Of a stretch of DNA of 64,000 bases, positions 18,637 through 28,810 are shown in pieces (the stretch's first letter is position 1; each line of letters starts with the position of its first letter). The stretch lies in contig CAYGVT010000143.1 in NCBI GenBank assembly GCA_964353355.1, forward strand, positions 1-64,000, read 5' to 3'. The DNA is from CAYGVT01 sp964353355 (GTDB lineage: Archaea; Thermoplasmatota; DTKX01; GCA-020343715). Position numbers and translations under genes: made by a program. Under the pieces are notes generated by a model. It saw only the letters and a program-made list of their open reading frames with translations. It ran no database searches and was not told the origin of the DNA.

Positions 18637-19293
18637 ATGTCAGGCACGATGCAGTTCAAGCGGCACCTGGTGCTCGCCCTGGACGACGTGGAGCCCCAGG
18701 CGGCCATGGCCATCGCCCGCGCGCTGGGCCACGGTCTGGACGCGGTCAAGGTGGGCTGGCCCCTCGTGCTCTCGTCGGGCACGGGCATCGTGGGCAGGCT
18801 CGCGGACGTGGTGCCCGTCATCTGCGACTTCAAGGTGGCCGACATCCCCGCCGTCACGGAGATGATCGTCAAGGCGGCCGCGGGCGCGGGCGCGCGCGGC
18901 GTCATCGTGCACGGCTTCGTGGGCTCGGACTCGGTCGCGGCCGCGGTCAGGTCCTCGATGGGCGCGGACGTGTTCGTGGTGGCGGAGATGAGCCATCCGG
19001 GCGCGGTCGAGCACATGCAGGGCCGCGCCGAGGCCATCGCACGGTCCGCGAAGGACGCGGGGGCCGCGGGCATCATCGCCCCGGCCACGCGGCCCGAGCG
19101 CGTGACAGCGCTGCGCGAGGTCGTCGGCACCGGGATGCGCATCCTCTCGCCCGGCGTGGGCGCGCAGGGCGGTGACGCGGGCAAGGCCATCAAGGCGGGC
19201 GCGGACGCCGTCATCGTGGGCCGTTCGCTCTACCGCGCCCCCAACCCCCAGCTCGCGCTGGACGAGCTGCTGGGGCAGATGCGCGGCGTGTGA
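18637..19293 (+). CDS. pyrF: Orotidine 5'-phosphate decarboxylase
   Basis: This 218-residue TIM-barrel enzyme converts OMP to UMP, the last step of pyrimidine synthesis. Signature segments are HLVLALDD at the N-terminus, DAVKVGWPLVLS, the catalytic DFKVADIPAVT (Asp-Lys-Asp array), AEMSHPGA and the phosphate-binding end VGRSLYRAPNP. The closely related KGPDC family shares parts of this pattern, but the archaeal length and FKVADIP favour OMP decarboxylase. CACTTATGAAA at 18605-18615 is centred 27 nt before the ATG at 18637. That supports a leaderless start there rather than the ATG at 18610, which lies inside the box. Confidence 0.88.
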   Translation: MSGTMQFKRHLVLALDDVEPQAAMAIARALGHGLDAVKVGWPLVLSSGTGIVGRLADVVPVICDFKVADIPAVTEMIVKAAAGAGARGVIVHGFVGSDSVAAAVRSSMGADVFVVAEMSHPGAVEHMQGRAEAIARSAKDAGAAGIIAPATRPERVTALREVVGTGMRILSPGVGAQGGDAGKAIKAGADAVIVGRSLYRAPNPQLALDELLGQMRGV

Positions 19294-19353
19294 GGGACGG
19301 CGCCCCCGTCCCCCGTCGTGATGGACACGGGCCTCCTGTGCGCGGACGGTCGC

Positions 19354-22300
19354 TCAGTCCCGCCTGGCGCGCGATGCCACCCCGGCCAGGGCCACGGCCG
19401 TCACCAAGGCCAGGGCGGCCGCGAGCGCGCCCATGCCCGGCATCAGGCCTCCGTCCGTCACATCCCCGTCCCCGTCATCCGGCGGCGGGGTCACCGGTTG
19501 CGCCCTGACCGTGATGGTCCCCGACAAAGTGCCCGTCGCGCCCCTGTCGTCGATGAGTGTCATATTCCATGTGTAGGCGCCGGGGGCCAGGTACTCGTGG
19601 AAGGCCTCGCGGCCCTCCACGGACGAACCGTCGCCGAACAGCCATATCCACTTGGAGACCAGCCCGTCGGGGTCGTGCGACGCCGAGCAGTCGAACCTCA
19701 CGGTCTCGTTCACGTACGCGGACACCACGACCGTTGCCGCCGCCTCTGGGGGCCTGTTGGCGATGGTGATGCCGATGGTCGTCGTCGCGGTGCGGCTGTC
19801 GTCGTCCATGACCGTCAGGCGCACCGTGTAGCAACCGGGCGCATCGTAGGCGTGGCTGACCGCCATGCCGTCCGCGGTCCGCCCGTCGCCGAAGTCCCAG
19901 AACCACCGCTCGACCGAGCCGTCGGCGTCGGTGCTGTTGGCGCTAGAGAAGTTCACGGCCACGAGAGAGATGGAATCCGCGGGGCCGGACGCGACCGGCA
20001 CCGGGGGCCGGTTCTCGACCTGCACGAACACCGTGGTGCTGTCCGCCCCTCCCGCGTCGTCCAGGACAGTGAGCACGATCATGTACACGCCGTCGGCCGC
20101 GTAGGTGTGGCCCACGGTCTGGCCGTGGGCGAGGGAGCCGTCGCCGAATATCCAGGTCCAGTCGACGATGGCGCCGTCCGCGTCCGAGGAGGCGCGCCCG
20201 TCGAACGAGATCGTGTCCGAGGTGAGCACGATGGACGGGGCGGCCGCCGCCCGCGCGCGAGGCGCGCGGTTGAGCACGCGCACCTCTACATCGGTCGAGG
20301 ACTCGAGGCCGCCGTCGTCGACCACGATGAGCCTCACCTTGTAGGTGCCGAGCTTGGCGTAGGCGTGCCTCACCGTGGGACCGAGCGATGTCGTGCCGTC
20401 CCCGAGGTTCCACCGGAACTCGGTGATGGTGCCGTCGAGGTCGTGCGACTGGGTGCCCGAGAGCGAGGCCTCCTCGCCCGAGAGCATTGTGAGCGTTCCC
20501 GTCACCTTGGCTACGGGTGCCACGTTCCTGACCACGACCTGGAACGAGGTCGAGGCTACGGCACCGTCGTCATCCGTGACCGTCAGCGTCACGTTGTAGT
20601 CTCCGCGGCCCGAGTACGCGTGCGAGGTCGTCGGACCGGTGCCGGTGGCGCCGTCCCCGAAGACCCAAGTCCACTCGACGATGATGCCGTCAGGGTCCGT
20701 CGCGGTGCGACCGTCCATCCGCACGAGAGCCCCCGTGACCGTGTCGACGTCGGGAAGGGCGACCACCGCCGGCGGGCGGTTGAGGGCCTTCACCGTTAGC
20801 GTGGCCGTCCCCTCGGCCCCGTCGTCGTCCGTGACCGTCAGCGTGACGGCGTACACGCCGCTGTCGGCGTAGGCGTGGGTGACCGTCGGCCCGTAGGCGA
20901 GCACGCCGTCGCCGAGGTCCCAGCAGTACCAGAGCGGGCGGCCGTCGGGGTCCGAGGTGCCCTCCGAGCCGAAGGTGAGCTCGACGGCCGTCAGGGCCTC
21001 CGATGGCTGCGCGGAGGCGGAGGCCGCGGGCGGGCGGTTGAGGATGGTGACCATGAGCTCCGTGGACGCGGACGCGCCGTCCTGGTCCACGACCGTGAGG
21101 CGCACGACGTACCAGCCGTCGTCCGCGTAGGAGTGCTTTGCCGTCGCGCCCGTGGCCGAGCCGCCGTCGCCGAACGACCAGATGTGCTCGGAGATCTGGT
21201 TCTCCGGGTCGGTCGATTCGGAGCCGTCGAACGAGAGCTCCACGCCCGTCAGGGCGGACGTCGACGTCGCGTTGATGGCCGCGGTCGGGGCCTGGTTGCG
21301 GACGGTGACGAGCACGCTCGTGGAATCCACGGCGCCACCGTCGTCGCTCACCGTGAGGATGACGAGGTACGTGCCGTAGGAGACGTAGGTGTGCTCCACC
21401 GTCACGCCGTAGGCCCGTGCGCCGTCGCCGAAGGCCCAGCTCCAGTTGACGACCGAGCCGTCCGCGTCGGAGGACTGGCTGCCATTGAAGCTGACCGGCG
21501 AGGACCGCGTGACCTCGGAGGGGCTGGCCGTCGCGACCGCCCTCGGGGCCCTGTTCTTGACCGTGACGTTGAACAGCGCCGACGCGGTGGCGCCGTCGTC
21601 GTCCTTGACCGTGAGCGTGACCTCGTACGTGCCTGGCCTGTCCCACGAGGTGGTGGCGTCCGCCGTCGTGTACACGCGGCCGCCGCCGCAGTCCCACCGC
21701 CATTCGGCGATGTAACCGTCAGGGTCGCCGCAGAGCGTGCCGAAGAACGTGACGGTCCCGTTCGTGAGCGCCTCGAGGTCCTCGAAAACCGCGATGGGGG
21801 GCCTGTTCAACACGGCGACCGTCGTCGTCGCGCTGCCCGCGACGCCCGCCGTGTCCGTCACCACCAGCGTGACCGTGTAGCTCCCGTCGTCGCTCCAGTT
21901 GTGGGACGCGACAGGGCCCTCGGCCGACGCGCCGTCGCCGAAGTCCCACCCGTAGGTCGCGAGGTTCGAGTCCGGGTCGTAGGAGGAGGTCGCGTTGAGC
22001 TCGACGTCCTCGAACGTGAGGACCGTGGTGAGGTTGGCGCGGGCGATGGCCACGGGTGCCGAGTTGCCCACGATGATGTTGCGGCTCTTGTAGGAGAGCG
22101 CACCGTCGTCGTCGATGGTGACCAGGGTGAGGTTGTATGTGCCGTTGCTGGCGTAGGTGTGGACGACGGTGACCCCGTCGTCCGTTGCGCTGTCCCCGAA
22201 TATCCAAGTGTAGTTGGTGATGGTGCCGTCCACGTCCCGGGATGCGCTGGCGTCGAGGCCGATGGGCTCGCCCTTGGCGACGATGGTCCTGTTGGCCTTG

Positions 22301-23295
22301 AAGTCGGCGACCGGCGCCTGGTTGAGCACGACGATCGTCACCGTGGTGCTGTCGGACACACCGTCGTCGTCGGTGACCGTGAGCTTCACGCCGTAGCTGC
22401 CGTCGTCGTCGTAGGAGAGCGTCACCGTGGCGCCCGTCCGGACCGTCCCGTTGTGCAGCTCCCACGTCCACCTGGCGATGTGGCCGTCGACGTCGAGGGA
22501 GCTCTCGCCCGACATCGTGAACGGCGTCATTGTGTTGATCGTCCGCCCCACCGCCACGGCCAGTGGCCTCCTGTTGAGAACCCAGACGGTGAGCGTCGCT
22601 TCGTCCGTCCCGCCGTCGGGGTCGGTCACGACGAGCGTGACGTTGTACGAGCGACCCGGCGACGGCGAGCCGTCGTTGTAGGAGTGCGAGACGTTGGCGC
22701 CGCTGAGGATCGCCCCATCCCCCAGGTACCAGAGGTAGCACGAGATGCTGCCCTCCGGGTCGGTCGAACCCGTGCCGTCGAACGTCAATCGTTCGTAGGA
22801 CATCACGGTCGACGCGCTGGCCGTCGCCACCGCCGATGGCGGGGCGTTGACGGTAATGGTCCTCGTGGCCACGTTGTTGGTCTCGTCGTCCTCGGCCACG
22901 TCATCGTCCGGATCGACCGTGGCCCTGACGGTGTGGTCGCCGGCCGACGCGCCCGAGAGGTCCCAGCCGAAAGAAGCGACCGCGGTACCGCCCTTTGCGC
23001 AATCGATCGGGCCCGCGATGCCGACGTCCTTGGACGCCGTCGTGTCGCGTAGCGTGACATAGAGGCCCGTGGCGTTGGCGTCGCCGTCGTTGTGGACCGT
23101 GACGTTGACCACGCAGGTCGTGCCCTGCGTGGGCCTGTCGACCGCGGGGTCGATGTCGGTGGGGCCCACCGACAGGTCGGGGGCCGCGTCCGCATCATCT
23201 GGGATTGCGATGAGCACGACCGCGAGCGCGGCCACCACGATGGCGACCAGGCCCGCGATGGACAACGCCCTGGGGGCGAACCTGCCTGCGCCCAT
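19354..23295 (-). CDS. Giant surface protein with CARDB and 13 PKD domains
   Basis: This 1313-residue exported protein has an N-terminal hydrophobic segment (about 10-32), one CARDB-like domain (about 38-150) and then thirteen PKD domains. Their starts are marked by APPSAVA, RRPLAVA, QAPVADF, SAPVAIA, RPPIAVF, RAPRAVA, QAPTAAI, RPPAASA, RPPAVVA, VAPVAKV, RAPRARA, RPPVPVA and RPPEAAA, and each carries a W-x-F/L-G-D-G core. After an Asp-rich linker (PPDDGDGDVTDGG) the tail is MPGMGALAAALAL, a hydrophobic helix and RARRD, like an archaeosortase signal. It probably extends from the surface for adhesion or scaffolding. The ATG follows directly on the stop codon of the upstream gene, so both are one operon. 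Confidence 0.9.
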   Translation of the reverse strand: MGAGRFAPRALSIAGLVAIVVAALAVVLIAIPDDADAAPDLSVGPTDIDPAVDRPTQGTTCVVNVTVHNDGDANATGLYVTLRDTTASKDVGIAGPIDCAKGGTAVASFGWDLSGASAGDHTVRATVDPDDDVAEDDETNNVATRTITVNAPPSAVATASASTVMSYERLTFDGTGSTDPEGSISCYLWYLGDGAILSGANVSHSYNDGSPSPGRSYNVTLVVTDPDGGTDEATLTVWVLNRRPLAVAVGRTINTMTPFTMSGESSLDVDGHIARWTWELHNGTVRTGATVTLSYDDDGSYGVKLTVTDDDGVSDSTTVTIVVLNQAPVADFKANRTIVAKGEPIGLDASASRDVDGTITNYTWIFGDSATDDGVTVVHTYASNGTYNLTLVTIDDDGALSYKSRNIIVGNSAPVAIARANLTTVLTFEDVELNATSSYDPDSNLATYGWDFGDGASAEGPVASHNWSDDGSYTVTLVVTDTAGVAGSATTTVAVLNRPPIAVFEDLEALTNGTVTFFGTLCGDPDGYIAEWRWDCGGGRVYTTADATTSWDRPGTYEVTLTVKDDDGATASALFNVTVKNRAPRAVATASPSEVTRSSPVSFNGSQSSDADGSVVNWSWAFGDGARAYGVTVEHTYVSYGTYLVILTVSDDGGAVDSTSVLVTVRNQAPTAAINATSTSALTGVELSFDGSESTDPENQISEHIWSFGDGGSATGATAKHSYADDGWYVVRLTVVDQDGASASTELMVTILNRPPAASASAQPSEALTAVELTFGSEGTSDPDGRPLWYCWDLGDGVLAYGPTVTHAYADSGVYAVTLTVTDDDGAEGTATLTVKALNRPPAVVALPDVDTVTGALVRMDGRTATDPDGIIVEWTWVFGDGATGTGPTTSHAYSGRGDYNVTLTVTDDDGAVASTSFQVVVRNVAPVAKVTGTLTMLSGEEASLSGTQSHDLDGTITEFRWNLGDGTTSLGPTVRHAYAKLGTYKVRLIVVDDGGLESSTDVEVRVLNRAPRARAAAAPSIVLTSDTISFDGRASSDADGAIVDWTWIFGDGSLAHGQTVGHTYAADGVYMIVLTVLDDAGGADSTTVFVQVENRPPVPVASGPADSISLVAVNFSSANSTDADGSVERWFWDFGDGRTADGMAVSHAYDAPGCYTVRLTVMDDDSRTATTTIGITIANRPPEAAATVVVSAYVNETVRFDCSASHDPDGLVSKWIWLFGDGSSVEGREAFHEYLAPGAYTWNMTLIDDRGATGTLSGTITVRAQPVTPPPDDGDGDVTDGGLMPGMGALAAALALVTAVALAGVASRARRD

Positions 23296-26200
23296 CTACT
23301 TCCCCCCGTCGCCCTCCTGCGTCGGAGGCCTGCTGACCTTCCTGACCCGTGGCCGGCCGTCGCCCTCGGGCGTCTTGATGGCCTCCTCGTCGACCTTCGG
23401 GGTCACAACCGCACGACGGACGACCGGCCTCGGGCCCGCACCTGCGATGCCCTCGGGCGCGCGCTTCATGGTGGAGGCGTCGACCGCGACCTCGCCGTTG
23501 GCCGGCACGGCCGCGGCGCCCACCGGGGCCTCAGGGATTGGCGCCACCGCCTCGCCGCCCTCGGCGACGGCCGAGGGGGGCTCCTCGATCGGCACGGCCG
23601 GGACGGTCACTTCCCCGGGTCCGGCGGGCGGCCGCTCATCGTCGTCGCTCTCCTCGGGGTGACGGAACTCGGTGCCGCAGTAGGGGCAATTGTCCACCTT
23701 CGAGGGTATCCACGAGCCGCACTCGCTGCACTTGGCCACCTCGGTCTCGAACTCGGCGCCGCACCTCGGACAGACCTTCGCGTTCTCGGGCACGATCGTG
23801 CCGCACTCGCCGCACTCGACCACCTTGCCGCGCGACGAGAGGTACATCTGCGCCATCACGGCGGCGACGACCAGGACGGCCACGACGACCGCGATGAGCA
23901 CCCCGAAAAGGAGCCTGTTGTCCTTATGTCCCTGTGGCTCCTGCACCTCTATCACGACGACGGTGAACTTCACCTCCGCGGAGGTCAGGCCCCACGCCTC
24001 GTCCTTCGCGGTAATCAGGTAGTTCCACTGGCCGATGTAGGGCGGGCTCGGGTAGTCGAAGGTGAACGCGCCCACGCCGTCGGCCTGGCGCTGGAGGGTC
24101 TGCTTCGTCGGGTCGTCCTTGCACAGCACCTTCGCGCCCGCGACGGGGCGGCCCGTTGCCGTGTTGTAGCGCACGGTCCCCTTGATGACCAGGGGCGTGC
24201 CCACGGGATGGTCCAGCAGCTTCTCCGTCACGAGCACGACGACCAGCAGGGTCGCGGGGGGCTCGATGACGTCGAGGGCGATGGCGTGCGCCCTGCCCGT
24301 GATCCCCGTGAAGGGTCCAGAGCCCGTGATTTCGACCTCGAGGCTGTATGCCCCGGTCCTCTCGGGCGCGGTGATGGTGAAGGCGAAGCTGCCCGATGGG
24401 TCGACCCCGGTCGAGTTCTGCCAGATGGCAGTGCCATTGCTGACCAGCTTCACCAGGGCCGTACCCTCGTACATCGGCTGGCGGCCGACGAGGTAGGTCG
24501 CCACGGCCGCGCCCCTGACGGTGAACACGGACCCGCTCACCACGGTGCGGTTCTCGAGCGAGAGCTCGACATCGACGCCCGTCGGCGGGAGCAGTGGCTC
24601 GGGGAAGAAGGCCGAGACGACCCGGCTTTTGTCGAGACCCACGTAGGACACGACCTGGTCGGACACGTCCTCGGGGCTGTAGACGACGACCTTGTAGTTT
24701 CCCAAGAACCGCTCGCCGTCCCTGTCGACGATGGAGCCGAGCAGCGGGATGCGCACCTCGCCGTCGTCGTTGGTGAGCCCGCGCGCGACGAGCGTCCCGT
24801 TCTGGGTGAAGCTCACCTCGACATCCGCGCCGCCGACCAGGTTCCCCAAGGAATCCTGGGCATGCACGGTCAGGTACCAGTACACGAGAACGGTGGACTC
24901 GCAGAGCGTGAATGGCCGTGGAATCTGCGCGTCGTAGAGGTAGACCTTCGCGGACAGGGGCAGCTCGTCAATGGGGTTGTTGAAGGTCGTGCTGTCGCCG
25001 TAGAAGGTGGAGACGTTGAAGTGGAGCGGCTCCTCCGTGCTAACGACGCTGCCAGCGATGGTCAGGATGGTCGCACGCACGCGCAGCGACTTGAGACCGA
25101 CCATGCAGTCCGAGAGGTTGCACAGGCCCGCACCGATGTCCGCGTCCTCGGCGGCCATTGCGACATCATTCAGCGAGACCGTCGGACAGTCCGTCAGTAT
25201 GTGTTCCGCCGAGAGGCGGCCGCCGTCCATGCTGAAGGAGGGTGTCTCGAGCACGATCAGGTCCGAATCGACGATGCACCCGGCCTGCAGGAGGACCGCG
25301 CCCCCGCGCAGCAGCAGCCGGCCTATGATGGTCGCGTTGGTGGCGGTGATCCTCGCCTCGTCCTGCGCAACGATCGCGTTCACATCGACCTTGCTGCCCC
25401 CGCTCAGCACCAGCTCGGCCGAATCGTAGAGGTAGACGTTGATGTGCTGGTTTGAGGTGAGCGTGGCCCCGTCCAGGGTCAGCACGCCGCTGCCCTCGAC
25501 AAGGACGTAGAACTGGTGGTCGCGGTCCTGGAGCACATCGAGCGTGGCCGAGGTGACCCTGAGCGCCCCGCGCACGACGATGCTGCCATCCTGTATGAAG
25601 TCCGCGACGAGGTCGAGCGGCGCCGAGCCCGCCTCGAGCACCAGGTCGCCCGTGGTCGTTCCCACGAGGTCGCGGGGCTCCACGGGCGGGAGCACCGCGG
25701 TCATCGCCGGTCTGTTCGCGTCGGCCGTCACGTCGGGGAACGGCAGCAGCAGCAGGGGCGTCTCGGAGGAGACGGATGAGAAGGAGGCGATGACCCTGTA
25801 GTTACCGATGAAGTGGTACTGTCCGGACTCGATGACGTCCGACACGACATCCAGGGCCACCTTCCCATCGGCCCCCCCGGTCGCGGTCGCGACGACGGTG
25901 CCGTTGATGAAGTGGACGATGGAGACGGAGGCGTGCGGGATGACGAGGGTGGACTCGTCCACGACGAGCACCTCCACCAGCCTGAAGACCGTGGCCTTGG
26001 AGGTCTCGTCCGTCACAACGCTGCCGCACGTGGCGTTGTGCAGCTCCATGTCCGCGCCGGACCTCAGCTCGATGCTCGGCTCGGCGCCGCCCAAGATCGC
26101 GCAGTCCGTGAGCACCGCGACGCCCCCCGTCATCAGGAGGGGGCCGGTGAGGGTGAGCTCGACGCCCCTGGCCGTCAAGCGCGCGCCGGCAAGCTCGAAC

Positions 26201-27399
26201 TGCCCGGAGACCAGCGCGTCCTCGAGGACGACCTCACTGGCCTGGCCGGTCATGCCGCCCGCGAGCCGGCTCATGGAGACCTCGATGCGCGCGTCACCCG
26301 TCATGTTCACTGCCGCCTCAAGGGAGGAGCCCTCCCAGAGCCTCAGGCGCGCGGACCCCTCCAGCACGACGAGCAGCGCGGCCTCAGAGCGGACCGACGC
26401 GCCGAGCAGCTCGAGCCCGGCCCCGTCCTCGACGAAGACGGCGAACTGGTAGTCGTAATCCTGCAGGAACAGAAGCTCGACGCCGACGACTGTGAGCGTG
26501 TGCCCGCTCCTGACGGTGACGAAGCCGTCCTGGGTCCAGGTCTGGTCGATGGTGACATCGCCGGTGGTGTCGTCCACGACCATGTCCCAGATGGTGAACA
26601 CAAGGACCGTGGCGGACGCCACGTTGTCGTCGGGGTCGTCCTCGCCCGGGAGCACGGTGCTGGCAAGGACGTTTATCTGGTGGGTGCCGCCCAGGGAGGT
26701 CGTGTCCCAGGACGCGCTCACGCGGGCAGTACCACCGGCCGCGACCGACGCGGTGCGGTTGGCGATGAACGCGCCGGTGCCAGCGGGGCCGTCCCAGAAC
26801 TGCACGACGACGAGAGTGGCCTGCGTCTCGCCCTCGTTGCGCAGGACCGCGTCGATTGTGACGACATCCCCCTCCATCGGGTGGGGGTCGCTGAGCGTGA
26901 TGCCGTCGGAGGGGACCACTATGTCGGGCAGGCCGCGGACCGTCACGGGCAGCGTCGCACCGTTGTTGTCCTCGCGCCGCTCGTCTTGCTTGTCGTCGGC
27001 GTCGACCCAGATGGCGATCTGGTGCTCGCCCCTCGAGAGCGTGAACTCGCGCGAGACCTCGGCCAAGCCGTCCTTCGCGACCAGGGGAAGGACCTCACTG
27101 GCTTCGACCTGCCCGTCGACAAGGAAGCTCACATCGACCTGGAGGGCGTCGAGGTCACCAAGGTTGTAGACCGCCACGGTCAGATTGAAGGGCACCCCAT
27201 CCAGGATGACGGGCTTCGACAGCACCATTCCAGCGCCGCTCACGGCGAGGTCGGGGCCGTAGCCCACCACGGACCTGCTCTCTCCCTCGTCGGATGCGAC
27301 CGACGGCGCACTGGCCAGCATCACGAGCGTGGCGAGGGCGATCAACGCGAGCGCGGTAGCGAGGCGGCCGCTGGACTCTCCTGCACCCTTTGCTCCCAA
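23296..27399 (-). CDS. Transmembrane surface protein with CARDB ectodomain and cytoplasmic double zinc ribbon
   Basis: The start is a TTG at 27399 with AGGAGG seven bases upstream, giving 1367 residues; the open frame extends further but through the promoter. A signal peptide (about 14-36) is followed by two CARDB domains (about 45-265), a long beta-helix-like region made of 'LLVVLEGSARLRLWEGSS'-type rungs, and Ig-like modules. Near residue 1195 is a transmembrane helix (LLFGVLIAVVVAVLVVAAVM). The inside portion has two zinc ribbons (CGECG...CPRCG and CSECG...CPYCG) and a Pro/Glu-rich basic tail. This suggests coupling of an external scaffold to internal partners. It is followed without a gap by the PKD-repeat protein. 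Confidence 0.88.
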   Translation of the reverse strand: MGAKGAGESSGRLATALALIALATLVMLASAPSVASDEGESRSVVGYGPDLAVSGAGMVLSKPVILDGVPFNLTVAVYNLGDLDALQVDVSFLVDGQVEASEVLPLVAKDGLAEVSREFTLSRGEHQIAIWVDADDKQDERREDNNGATLPVTVRGLPDIVVPSDGITLSDPHPMEGDVVTIDAVLRNEGETQATLVVVQFWDGPAGTGAFIANRTASVAAGGTARVSASWDTTSLGGTHQINVLASTVLPGEDDPDDNVASATVLVFTIWDMVVDDTTGDVTIDQTWTQDGFVTVRSGHTLTVVGVELLFLQDYDYQFAVFVEDGAGLELLGASVRSEAALLVVLEGSARLRLWEGSSLEAAVNMTGDARIEVSMSRLAGGMTGQASEVVLEDALVSGQFELAGARLTARGVELTLTGPLLMTGGVAVLTDCAILGGAEPSIELRSGADMELHNATCGSVVTDETSKATVFRLVEVLVVDESTLVIPHASVSIVHFINGTVVATATGGADGKVALDVVSDVIESGQYHFIGNYRVIASFSSVSSETPLLLLPFPDVTADANRPAMTAVLPPVEPRDLVGTTTGDLVLEAGSAPLDLVADFIQDGSIVVRGALRVTSATLDVLQDRDHQFYVLVEGSGVLTLDGATLTSNQHINVYLYDSAELVLSGGSKVDVNAIVAQDEARITATNATIIGRLLLRGGAVLLQAGCIVDSDLIVLETPSFSMDGGRLSAEHILTDCPTVSLNDVAMAAEDADIGAGLCNLSDCMVGLKSLRVRATILTIAGSVVSTEEPLHFNVSTFYGDSTTFNNPIDELPLSAKVYLYDAQIPRPFTLCESTVLVYWYLTVHAQDSLGNLVGGADVEVSFTQNGTLVARGLTNDDGEVRIPLLGSIVDRDGERFLGNYKVVVYSPEDVSDQVVSYVGLDKSRVVSAFFPEPLLPPTGVDVELSLENRTVVSGSVFTVRGAAVATYLVGRQPMYEGTALVKLVSNGTAIWQNSTGVDPSGSFAFTITAPERTGAYSLEVEITGSGPFTGITGRAHAIALDVIEPPATLLVVVLVTEKLLDHPVGTPLVIKGTVRYNTATGRPVAGAKVLCKDDPTKQTLQRQADGVGAFTFDYPSPPYIGQWNYLITAKDEAWGLTSAEVKFTVVVIEVQEPQGHKDNRLLFGVLIAVVVAVLVVAAVMAQMYLSSRGKVVECGECGTIVPENAKVCPRCGAEFETEVAKCSECGSWIPSKVDNCPYCGTEFRHPEESDDDERPPAGPGEVTVPAVPIEEPPSAVAEGGEAVAPIPEAPVGAAAVPANGEVAVDASTMKRAPEGIAGAGPRPVVRRAVVTPKVDEEAIKTPEGDGRPRVRKVSRPPTQEGDGGK

Positions 27400-27456
27400 T
27401 ATGCTCCCTCCTGATACGGTCCATCCACTGGGACGTCGTCCGGTCGGACGGGCGGG

Positions 27457-27482
27457 CCTTATAACCATAAAAGGCTATGGTT
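27457..27482 (-). promoter_or_regulatory. Promoter with overlapping palindrome (possible operator)
   Basis: The minus strand shows CCTTTTATGG and GTTATAAGG, two overlapping TATA-like boxes 60-70 nt before the TTG start at 27399. They overlap the inverted repeat AACCATA-AAAGGC-TATGGTT (27463-27482), a layout expected for a repressor site covering a TATA box. The remainder of 27483-27631 shows no gene. Confidence 0.55.
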
Positions 27483-27631
27483 CAAGGTCCTGCCCTGTGT
27501 TCTGACTGGGAGGGAGCATATTTAATGTTTGGCGCCCGATTCTCAAATAAGACTATCTCCTGGCGCTACGCACGCGACACCTTGCACCACCCCCCCTGGC
27601 TTTACGGGTCGGGGGAGGTCGCGGGGGGCCG

Positions 27632-28810
27632 TCACGCATCCAGCACGATGCGCCCGCCGTCGAGGAGCGTGCGCTCGTTCCCGGTCCTGCCCACGGCGAC
27701 GATGGTGGGCTCCCTCATGAGGCCGTCCAGGTGCGTGAGCGCGGGCGCGTCGTTGTCGTAATTGGAGCCGAGCGCGATGTGGCACGTGCGGTAGACCTTC
27801 TCGTCCTCCAGCATGTTGCCCACGATGCGCGCGGCCGGGTTCAGGCCGATGCCCAGCTCGCCCAGCGACCGGGCGTTGCGCGCCAGCAGCTCCGCCCTCG
27901 CGGCCGTGACCTTGCCCGAACGTCCCATCTCGCGGGCCTTCTCCTCCGACCTCGCGAGGGTGGCGCGGAGCCGGGCCGCCTCCTGGCCGCCCTCCACGTC
28001 CCTGACGAAGCCCCCCTCGACGCGGCAGTCGATGGGCGTGCGGATGAGGATCTCGCCCCTGTCTGACGAGATGGAACCGTCGTAGACCAGGCGGCCCCGT
28101 GACGCGCGGAGCTCGGGCGAGACGAACACCTCCCCGGCGGGCAGGTTGCCGCCAGCGCCCGGGCGGCGGAAGTCCCCGTCGTCGCGCTTCGCGGCGCGGC
28201 CGCGCAGCCCGATGGTGAGGTCGGTCCCAGCGGGCGTGGTCACACGCACCTCGGCCGCGCGGCCGAGCGCGCGCGCGAGCGCGGACGCGCGCGAGCGCAT
28301 GCTCGCGTAGTCGACAGGCACAGTGCGCACGAACATGTCGACCGTCACGCCTGGCGACCAGAACGACCTGATCCTGCGCTCCGAGAGGAGGTAATCGAAC
28401 ACGTGGTCGTACCGCGGTCGCCTCGCCCGCCCGCGCCGGCGGTGGCCCGCTATGGGCCGCTTGAGCGCGTCGGGGTCCTTGCCCAGCTTCTCGGCGGAGA
28501 TGGACACCACCACCTCGGGCGCGGTGCGCAGCGCGGCGAGCACCTGCGGCTCAGCGTGGTCGAGCTGGCCCTTCACGGGCTGCACCATGAGCACCGGCCT
28601 CCCGCCCGCCTCGGCCGCGGAGCGCAGGAGGGCCTCCGAGATGGCCCTCACGTCCGCGACCGGGTTGGTGACGATGAGCACGCGCTCGCCCTCGCGCACG
28701 CCGAGCACGTCGCGCACCGCGACCCCGGCCGCGCGGTCGAGCCGGACCCCTCCACGCGCTCCTCGCCGACCGCCAGTTGACGCGCTGACTGCACCGCCCT
28801 GCCTCACCAT
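27632..28810 (-). CDS. Aminopeptidase of the M29 type
   Basis: The 392-residue protein resembles thermophilic aminopeptidases of peptidase family M29. It has an N-terminal Rossmann-like part (GERVLIVTNPVADVRAISEA) and a C-terminal metal-binding core. The core has NLPAGEVFVSPE (a metal glutamate), DRGEILIRTPIDC, LGELGIGLNPAARIVGNMLEDEK and HIALGSN followed by a late HLDGLM, which supply the conserved Glu, Asp and His ligands. It would remove N-terminal residues from peptides in the cytoplasm. ATG 28810 is chosen because GGAGG lies about nine bases upstream; ATG 28843 is an alternative. It is transcribed divergently from the next surface-protein gene. Confidence 0.85.
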   Translation of the reverse strand: MVRQGGAVSASTGGRRGARGGVRLDRAAGVAVRDVLGVREGERVLIVTNPVADVRAISEALLRSAAEAGGRPVLMVQPVKGQLDHAEPQVLAALRTAPEVVVSISAEKLGKDPDALKRPIAGHRRRGRARRPRYDHVFDYLLSERRIRSFWSPGVTVDMFVRTVPVDYASMRSRASALARALGRAAEVRVTTPAGTDLTIGLRGRAAKRDDGDFRRPGAGGNLPAGEVFVSPELRASRGRLVYDGSISSDRGEILIRTPIDCRVEGGFVRDVEGGQEAARLRATLARSEEKAREMGRSGKVTAARAELLARNARSLGELGIGLNPAARIVGNMLEDEKVYRTCHIALGSNYDNDAPALTHLDGLMREPTIVAVGRTGNERTLLDGGRIVLDA

